Both the position numbers and the translations under genes were made by a program. Of a stretch of 64,000 bases of DNA, positions 59,020-64,000 are shown one piece after another. Position 1 is the first letter of the stretch. Each line of letters opens with the position of its first letter. The DNA is taken from NCBI RefSeq assembly GCF_016862095.1, contig NZ_BOMH01000077.1:1-64000 (forward strand), in the 5' to 3' direction. A model generated the notes under the pieces. The model was not told the DNA's origin, made no database searches, and was given only the letters and a program-made list of their open reading frames with translations. This DNA comes from Actinoplanes cyaneus (GTDB lineage: Bacteria > Actinomycetota > Actinomycetes > Mycobacteriales > Micromonosporaceae).

Positions 59020-59711
59020 GCCGCGGCCTCCTCGAGAACGACCGGCTTGCGGAACCTGCGCAGCGCGTACACCAGATCGGGCCGCACCCGGGCCACCGTC
59101 GCGACGGTGGTCGCCGCGATCAGGCCCTCGCCGATGCCGATCAGCACGTGGGTGCCGGCCATCGTGCCGGAGATCCACGGCAGGGACAGCTGCGTCGTGC
59201 CGCCCAGCGCGTACTCCAGGACGAAGCCCTGCGACGCGACCACGACCGAGACCACGGACGCGATGAATGCCGTGACTCCGAGCCCGCCCGGGTTCTTCGG
59301 CAGCACCCGCAGCAGGCCCGCCACCAGCAGATATCCGGCGGCGGTGCCGAGCAACGCCATGTTCGTGATGTTCAGGCCGATCGCGGTCAGGCCACCGTCG
59401 GCGAAGAGCAGGCACTGCACGATCAGGACGGTCGAGACGCACAGCGCGCCGACCCACGGCCCGACCAGGATCACCGCGAGCGTGCCGCCCAGCAGATGAC
59501 CGGAGACGCCCGGCAGCACCTGGAAGTTCAACATCTGCACCGCGAAGATGAACGCGGCGACCAGCCCGGCCATCGGCGCCAGCCGATCGTCGAGGTCGGC
59601 GCGTGCCTTCACCACGCAGACCGCCAGCACGGCCACGGCGACCACCACGAAGATCGCGGACACCGGGCCGTTCACAATCCCGTTCGCGATGTGCATCGCT
59701 TGCGCATCCAT
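59016..59711 (-). CDS. cbiM: Cobalt/nickel ECF substrate-binding protein CbiM
   Basis: A 231-residue membrane protein with about six or seven segments. The N-terminal metal-binding sequence is MDAQAMHIANGIVNGP (the His-Ile motif of CbiM/NikM), and His is also found in LPGVSGHLLGG, which binds the metal in the family. The ATG at 59711 follows AGGGGAGGC; CbiM usually starts with Met-His, so the metal site would come from residue 6 onward after N-terminal processing, or translation may start at 59696. First gene of the operon, with a Nur-like box upstream. Confidence 0.9.
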   Translation of the reverse strand: MDAQAMHIANGIVNGPVSAIFVVVAVAVLAVCVVKARADLDDRLAPMAGLVAAFIFAVQMLNFQVLPGVSGHLLGGTLAVILVGPWVGALCVSTVLIVQCLLFADGGLTAIGLNITNMALLGTAAGYLLVAGLLRVLPKNPGGLGVTAFIASVVSVVVASQGFVLEYALGGTTQLSLPWISGTMAGTHVLIGIGEGLIAATTVATVARVRPDLVYALRRFRKPVVLEEAAA

Positions 59712-59774
59712 GGCGCCTCCCCTTCGCGGGGCCGGACTTCCCCGCCGCGTCAGCCTATAGACCGAACCCAGCTG

Positions 59775-59791
59775 TTGCACATCCTTGGCAA
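59775..59791 (-). promoter_or_regulatory. Nur-like box before cbiM
   Basis: On the minus strand TTGCCA-N5-GTGCAA matches the Nur consensus tTGCaa-N5-ttGCAA at the fixed positions, 63 bp before the cbiM start. Nur is the nickel-responsive Fur-family repressor of Streptomyces; this suggests metal-repressed uptake. Confidence 0.55.
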
Positions 59792-59833
59792 CTAGAACGA
59801 GTGATGAACGTGATCACGATCAAATTCAGACAC

Positions 59834-59960
59834 AAGATCTTGATGTCCCCTCTCCGCTGTGGTCCATCTCCGCTGCTCCCGCGGGGACCCTTCCGGGCCG
59901 AGCAGGGCGCTGGCGCGCCCAGAACGCTCACCCCTCCAGGGCGGCCTCCCCGGTGCGCAC
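59834..59960. repeat. Dispersed ~127-bp element, copy 2
   Basis: The homologue of 10910-11036. It keeps AAGATCTT, GTCCCCTCT, the ...GCGGGGACCCTT block, GCTGGCGCG and CCCTCCAGGGC. The hairpin 59905-59920 reads GGGCGC-TGGC-GCGCCC, where copy 1 has GGCCGC-TGGC-GCGGCC. It lies 43 bp beyond the Nur-like box, upstream of cbiM. Confidence 0.7.
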
Positions 59961-60040
59961 GGTCAAAGCAGCAAACCCGTCCACACCCACCGCCGGCCGG
60001 CGGCCCGCCCGTCGAGGCCCGCGAAGCAGCCGGTCGTCCC

Positions 60041-60143
60041 GGCCCGCCCCGCGCCGGCTGCTCCCGGCTGGTGCTCATGGGCGTTATGAGGAACGAATAA
60101 CGCCCATGAGCACCAGCCGGGAGCAGCCGGCGCGGGGCGGGCC
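60041..60143. terminator. Giant perfect palindrome P3 (47-bp arms)
   Basis: Arms 60041-60087 and 60097-60143 are perfect reverse complements over 47 bp around the 9-nt spacer GAGGAACGA. The inner part is the same as P1; the outer 20 bp are additional. It lies downstream of the histidine kinase gene. An exact 47-bp arm is hard to keep unless the element is recent or selected. Confidence 0.9.
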
Positions 60144-60144
60144 T

Positions 60145-60340
60145 GGTGCGGGCAACTGGTCCCGTCCGGGGCGCCTGGTGGCGCCGCATTGCGGGCCTGG
60201 TGCGGGCGGTCGGTCGCGACCCGGCGTCCGGAGGGCTGGAGCCGCGGTGCGGAGTGGTGCGGGCGGCCGGTCGCGAGCGGGCGTCGGGAGGACCGGAGTG
60301 GCGGGCGGGCCGGTGCGGGCGGCCGGTGGCGTGCCGGCCG
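60145..60340. repeat. Four degenerate 54-57-bp tandem units
   Basis: GGTGCGGGC starts at 60145, 60199, 60256 and 60312, each followed by a related GGTCGGTCGCGA-type segment. Together with P3 and copy 2 of the dispersed element this fills the gene-free stretch 59845-60340. Confidence 0.7.
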
Positions 60341-62284
60341 TCAGGCGGTGGCGGGGGAGAGCGGGAGGCGGACGGTGGCGATCGTCCCGCCGGCGTCGCC
60401 GGCCGTGAGCGTGATCGTGCCGCGGTGCAGCTCGACGATCGCCCTGCTCAGGGCCAGGCCCAGCCCCGCCCCCGGGATGCCGCTGTGACGGGCGTTCGTG
60501 GCCCGGTAGAGGCGGGCGAAGAGCCGGTTCCGCTCGCCCTCGGGGACGCCCATGCCGGCGTCGGTGACGGTGAGCACCGCGGCGTCCTCCTCGGCGGCGA
60601 GGGTGACCGTCACGGCCGAGCCGGCCGGGCTGTACTTCACCGCGTTGCCGATCAGGTTCTCCGCCACCTGTCGCAGGCGGGCCTGGTCGGCGGAGATCTC
60701 CAGCCGGTCGGGCAGCTCGGTGCGGATCCGGTCGCCCGGTTCGCCGGAGTCCGCGATCACGGTGGCGACAGCGGCCCGCAGCACCGCTGAGACGTCGACG
60801 GTGCCGACGGTCAGCCCGGCGTGCCCGGACTCCAGCGCGGACAGGTCCAGCAGGCGCTCGACCAGGGTCCGCAGCCGCGCGTTGTTGCGTTCGATGACGG
60901 CGAGCAGGTCCCGGACCTCGCCGATCGTCGTGTCGTCACCGGATTCGGCGATCAGGTCGGTGTACGTCGCGATCGACGTCAGCGGGGTCCGCAGCTCGTG
61001 CCCGACGAGCGCGATGTACTCCCCGATGCTGGCTGCGAGCTGGTTCTGCAGCTCGTCCGAGCGGCGCCGCTCCAGGTAGGCCCCGAACAGCCCGGCGATC
61101 CCGGTGAGCAGCACCGCGAGGGCCGGCTCCGGGTCCTGCCGTTCCGGGGTGAAGAACGTCAGCACCCCGACCACCTGCTCGGCGCTGAGCACCGGCACCG
61201 CGCCGGCCGCACGGTACCCGGTCGACCGGACGAGCGGCAGCACCGGCGAGCCGGAGGCGCGGATGTCCGGCACCCAGAGCAGCTCGCCGGTCTGCCAGCA
61301 GCGACCGGCCAGCCCCTGACCCTGGTTGAGGCTGGGCGGGAAGGGGATGTCCTGCGCGCCGGGCGCGGTGTGCGTGACCTCGGGCCGCAGGCGGTCGGTC
61401 ACCTCGTCGACGAGCCAGATCCGCAGGTACGGCCAGCCCAGGCAGTGCGACAGGCTGCGCAGCACGGCTGTCCCGGCCTGCTGGACGTCCGGCGCGTGCA
61501 CGAGCGCCTGCAGGACTTCGGCCTTGCACTTCTCGTACTGCAGCTGATGATGATCGGAGGTCACGTCGTGCACCGCGGCGACCGCGCCGAGCAGGGTCCC
61601 GCCGGCGTCCCGCACCGGGCGCGCGTTGATCGCGAACCAGCGCGGCCGGTGCTCCCGATCCCGGGCCCGCAGGTCGGCGTGGTGCACCGGGCGGCCCCGC
61701 AGCGCCTGCTCCAGTGGCATGTCCTCCGGCGTGAGCAGGGTGCCGTCCTGGTGGCGCAGGCCGAAGCGTTCCGGCCAGTCGTGGATCGGCACGCTGATGC
61801 AGTCGTCGCCGAAGAAGTCGCGGATGGCGCGGTTCACGAAGACCAGCCGGCCCTGCGGGTCGCAGGCGACGGCACCGGTGTCCAGGCTCTGCATCAGCTC
61901 GGCCAGGAACGGGGCGTCCGGCGGCAGCGGGAGGCAACGCCGCAGCGTCTCGGTGAGGTCGCGAACGCTGAACGGCTTCGGTACGACGGCTGCCGCGCCC
62001 GCCTCGGCCAGCAGCGTGTCGCCGGGTGGCAGGTAGCCGGTGATCAGCACGACCGGGATGTCCGCGGTGCCCGGTTCCTCGCGCAGTGCCTGGCACATCC
62101 GGATGCCGTCCAGGTGCGGCATGTCGACGTCGGCGACGATCAGGTCGAACCGGTCGGCGCGGGCGGCGGCGAGCCCGGCGCGGCCGTCGTCGGCGACCGT
62201 GGGCACGTGGCCGAGCCGGCGGACGATCTCGGCGAGCACCGCCTGATGTTCCGGGTTGTCCTCGACGACCAGCACCGCTGCCAT
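60341..62284 (-). CDS. Receiver-PAS-GAF histidine kinase
   Basis: A 647-residue soluble hybrid sensor kinase. An N-terminal receiver domain (about 3-118, phospho-acceptor Asp52 in VADVDMPHLDG, Lys in VVPKPFS) is followed by PAS (about 128-245), GAF (about 260-405) and the kinase core: His429 in LVGHELRTPL, N box NLIGNAVKYSP, G1 DAGMGVP and G2 GAGLGLAL. A receiver at the N-terminus suggests it is itself the target of another kinase. It is divergent from an RsbW-like gene. No separate response regulator gene is next to it. Confidence 0.92.
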   Translation of the reverse strand: MAAVLVVEDNPEHQAVLAEIVRRLGHVPTVADDGRAGLAAARADRFDLIVADVDMPHLDGIRMCQALREEPGTADIPVVLITGYLPPGDTLLAEAGAAAVVPKPFSVRDLTETLRRCLPLPPDAPFLAELMQSLDTGAVACDPQGRLVFVNRAIRDFFGDDCISVPIHDWPERFGLRHQDGTLLTPEDMPLEQALRGRPVHHADLRARDREHRPRWFAINARPVRDAGGTLLGAVAAVHDVTSDHHQLQYEKCKAEVLQALVHAPDVQQAGTAVLRSLSHCLGWPYLRIWLVDEVTDRLRPEVTHTAPGAQDIPFPPSLNQGQGLAGRCWQTGELLWVPDIRASGSPVLPLVRSTGYRAAGAVPVLSAEQVVGVLTFFTPERQDPEPALAVLLTGIAGLFGAYLERRRSDELQNQLAASIGEYIALVGHELRTPLTSIATYTDLIAESGDDTTIGEVRDLLAVIERNNARLRTLVERLLDLSALESGHAGLTVGTVDVSAVLRAAVATVIADSGEPGDRIRTELPDRLEISADQARLRQVAENLIGNAVKYSPAGSAVTVTLAAEEDAAVLTVTDAGMGVPEGERNRLFARLYRATNARHSGIPGAGLGLALSRAIVELHRGTITLTAGDAGGTIATVRLPLSPATA

Positions 62285-62410
62285 GGCCGTACTTTAATGG
62301 CACAAAAATCCCGAAAGACGCAAAAGCGACAATAAGTGTTCTCAGGTTTCGCTTATACGGTCGCGGGGGTACTGTCCCGCCGCATATCGGCGACTCCTGA
62401 GGTCTGTTGT

Positions 62411-63043
62411 ATGAGCGCTTTGACCGCCCACCTCGACGTTCCCCTGCATCATGGCGCGCCCGGCGCGGCCCGGCGTGCGGTGGTGGCCGTCCTCGGCGGC
62501 TGGGGTTTCCGCGACCTCGACTGGCTCGACTCGGCCGCCGTCGTCGTCAGCGAACTGGTCACCAACGCGGTCCGCCACGGCGGCGGCTGCGTCGCCCTGC
62601 ACGTCGAGGCGCACGACCAGCGCGTCGTCGTCTCGGTAGCCGACGGCTCGTCGGTGGTGCCCCGCCGCCGCGATCCCGACGACGCGGGCGGCCGTGGCAT
62701 CGCGCTGATCGAGGCGCTCGCCGAGAGCTGGTCCGTCCACAACCACGAGGGAGGCAAGCAGGTGCGCGTGTCCTTGCTGCCGTGCCCCGGCGCGGTGCCG
62801 GCGGATTGCGGCACGGATCGAGTGCCGCCGACACAGGACGTCAGCCGGGACCCGGCGACGCGACCCGGCCCCGAGCCGAGCTCCCAGCCGCCGGCACAGG
62901 ACGTCAGCCGGGACCCGGCGACGCGACCCGTCCCCGGGCTGAGCTCCCGGCCGCGACGCGAGGTCCCGGCTGGTTCTCATGGTCGCTATGAGGCACGAAT
63001 AGCGACCATGAGAGCCAGCCGGAGCCCGGAGCCGCGGCCGTAG
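62411..63043 (+). CDS. RsbW-like HATPase with repeat-derived C-terminal tail
   Basis: A 210-residue protein. The N-terminal 130 residues form an anti-sigma type ATPase (VVVSELVTNAVRHGGG, VSVADGSS, GGRGIALIEALAESW). From about residue 140, two 21-residue repeats of the pattern QDVSRDPATRP occur, encoded by 63-bp direct repeats. The last 25 residues are encoded by palindrome P4 (62966-63022), so the frame runs through a dispersed repeat. The functional protein may end near residue 135; the tail is probably non-conserved. It is divergent from the histidine kinase. Confidence 0.85.
   Translation: MSALTAHLDVPLHHGAPGAARRAVVAVLGGWGFRDLDWLDSAAVVVSELVTNAVRHGGGCVALHVEAHDQRVVVSVADGSSVVPRRRDPDDAGGRGIALIEALAESWSVHNHEGGKQVRVSLLPCPGAVPADCGTDRVPPTQDVSRDPATRPGPEPSSQPPAQDVSRDPATRPVPGLSSRPRREVPAGSHGRYEARIATMRASRSPEPRP
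62966..63022. repeat. Dispersed long palindrome P4 overlapping a gene end
   Basis: Arms 62966-62989 and 62999-63022 are 24 bp with one mismatch, around GAGGCACGA, the same spacer as P1. It encodes the last residues of the RsbW-like gene and lies before the converging chemoreceptor stop (63116), so it may double as terminator. Confidence 0.85.
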
Positions 63044-63115
63044 CCCGGCCCCGGAGCGGCCTCGCGACGGCGGCCGTCCGGACAGCGCCCGCTATGGCCG
63101 TACCCAATGGGGATC

Positions 63116-64000
63116 TTAGATCTGGAAGCGCTGGACGGCGGAGCGCAACTGCGCGGCGAGCGTCTCCACCTCCTGCGCCGTCCGGGCTGCCTGCCCCACG
63201 GCGGCACGACTCGCTGCCGTGCTCGACGCCACGCTCGCGATGTTGCCCGCGATGTCGGACGCCCCGGCCGCCGCCTCGGTCACGCCGCGGTTCATCTCGG
63301 CGGTGGTCGCGCTCTGCTCCTCGACCGCCGACGCGATCGTGGTCTGGTAGTCGCTGATCTGCTCGATGATCCGGCTGATCTCGTCGATCGCGGTGACGGC
63401 CTGGCCGGTGTCGCTCTGGATGGCGGCGATCTGCTGGCTGATCTGCTCGGTGGCGCGTGCCGTTTCCTGGGCGAGGTCCTTGACCTCGCTGGCGACGACC
63501 GCGAAGCCCTTGCCGGACTCGCCGGCGCGCGCGGCCTCGATCGTCGCGTTCAGGGCGAGCAGGTTGGTCTGCGCGGCGATCGACGTGATCACGTTGATCA
63601 CGTCGCCGATCTGGGCGGACGAGTCGCCGAGCCGGTTGATGGTCTCGCTGGTGGCGCGGGCCGCGGCGACCGCGTCCGAGGCGACCTGCGCGGCGTCGCC
63701 GGCGTTGCGGGAGATCTCGCTGATCGCCGAGCCCATCTCCTCGGTGCCGGCGGCGACCGTGTGCACGTTGCCGGAGACCCCGGAGGCGCTGCCCGCGGCG
63801 AGCCCGGCCTGCTGGTCGGCCTCGCTGACGGCGCTGTCGATCTCGCCGCTGACCCGGCGCATGGTCTCCGACGCCTCCTGCAGCCGGGCGCCGTTCTCGA
63901 CGATCTCCACGACGGTGCCGCGTACCCCGGTGATCGCCTCGTCGACGGCCCGGCCCATCACCGCGATCTCGTCGCTGCCGGAGGTGTCGGCGCGCGCGGT
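63116..64000 (-). CDS. Methyl-accepting chemotaxis protein, C-terminal part (partial)
   Basis: Only the last 295 codons are inside the window; the gene continues past the right edge. What is seen is the end of HAMP (GSDEIAVMGRAVDEAI) and the complete signalling domain with ITSIAAQTNLLALNATIEAA and GKGFAVVASEVKDLAQETA. It is close in sequence to the receptor at 7653-9323 across this region. The sensor domain and ligand are not visible. An internal Met at 63961 is not the true start. Confidence 0.93.
   Translation of the reverse strand, partial: TARADTSGSDEIAVMGRAVDEAITGVRGTVVEIVENGARLQEASETMRRVSGEIDSAVSEADQQAGLAAGSASGVSGNVHTVAAGTEEMGSAISEISRNAGDAAQVASDAVAAARATSETINRLGDSSAQIGDVINVITSIAAQTNLLALNATIEAARAGESGKGFAVVASEVKDLAQETARATEQISQQIAAIQSDTGQAVTAIDEISRIIEQISDYQTTIASAVEEQSATTAEMNRGVTEAAAGASDIAGNIASVASSTAASRAAVGQAARTAQEVETLAAQLRSAVQRFQI

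Noticed and set aside
59712..59833. Cobalamin riboswitch before cbiM
   Set aside because: The leader contains a GGGAA-like stretch but no recognisable B12 box or the conserved core arrangement.

Overview
The window is high-GC actinomycete DNA. GC is very high with strong third-position bias, GTG starts are common, and Shine-Dalgarno sites are clear. Several features together suggest Micromonosporaceae, most plausibly Actinoplanes or a close relative: two methyl-accepting chemotaxis proteins (the genus makes motile spores), several SigB-style partner-switching proteins, a GSII glutamine synthetase, DUF574 methyltransferase and DUF5753 regulators, and a short Rho paralogue. No rRNA, tRNA, IS element, CRISPR array or prophage was recognised. 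The genus is an inference.

Layout. 1-1.3 kb: CBS protein, tandem repeats, small membrane protein. 1.3-5.4 kb: translationally coupled minus-strand operon of the STM4011/4012/4013/4015 families (two radical SAM proteins, a sulfatase-like hydrolase, a repeat protein). 5.4-7.1 kb: membrane protein and a siderophore-interacting protein behind an iron box. 7.1-12.3 kb: signalling block (response regulator, chemoreceptor, PAS-SpoIIE phosphatase, RsbW-like kinase, STAS antagonist). 12.4-22 kb: glutamine synthetase II, LysR/DJ-1 pair, universal stress protein, DUF5753 regulator, DUF574 methyltransferase, short Rho, ClgR-like regulator, L,D-transpeptidase, flavin-dependent oxidoreductase. 22.3-27 kb: sugar kinase and TetR, divergent from acyl-CoA dehydrogenase / SDR / acyl-CoA dehydrogenase. 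27-31.8 kb: deacetylase lipoprotein, maltokinase-cap-like protein, then a compositionally distinct island of three small orphans, one resembling Imm10 immunity proteins. 31.3-32.6 kb: MarR and alpha/beta hydrolase. 32.6-37.5 kb: MoxR ATPase and a metallopeptidase/Ig-like/VWA protein, bracketed by two inward-reading paralogues of an unknown family. 37.7-42.4 kb: large secreted subtilase and a CoA-disulfide-reductase-like flavoenzyme. 42.5-52.4 kb: a xyloside/xyloglucan-type regulon (GH3 enzyme, LacI regulator, ABC importer, GH31 alpha-xylosidase) marked by four copies of one palindromic operator. 52.6-56.6 kb: enoyl-CoA hydratase, phosphoketolase, peptidoglycan-binding protein. 57.1-59.7 kb: cbiMNQO metal importer with a Nur-like box. 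60.3-64 kb: hybrid histidine kinase, RsbW-like kinase, and a chemoreceptor cut by the window edge.

The most interesting points are these. (1) The four-gene MoxR/VWA module with paired unknown flanking genes looks like an NTP-dependent conflict or regulatory system. (2) A roughly 127-bp dispersed element occurs twice, and one hairpin in it shows compensatory base changes. (3) A family of long near-perfect palindromes, sharing the outer sequence GGCTGG and often the same core, sits downstream of genes; one has 47-bp perfect arms. (4) The STM401x operon lacks STM4014 and carries a Pro-Gly-Thr repeat insertion. (5) Several operators can be read directly from the sequence: LacI x4, TetR x2, MarR, LysR, IdeR and Nur.

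Functional links. GH3, the importer and GH31 would free and import xylose-containing oligosaccharides. The phosphoketolase about 1.2 kb downstream could consume the pentose phosphate produced, but co-regulation is not shown: no LacI-type operator was seen before it.
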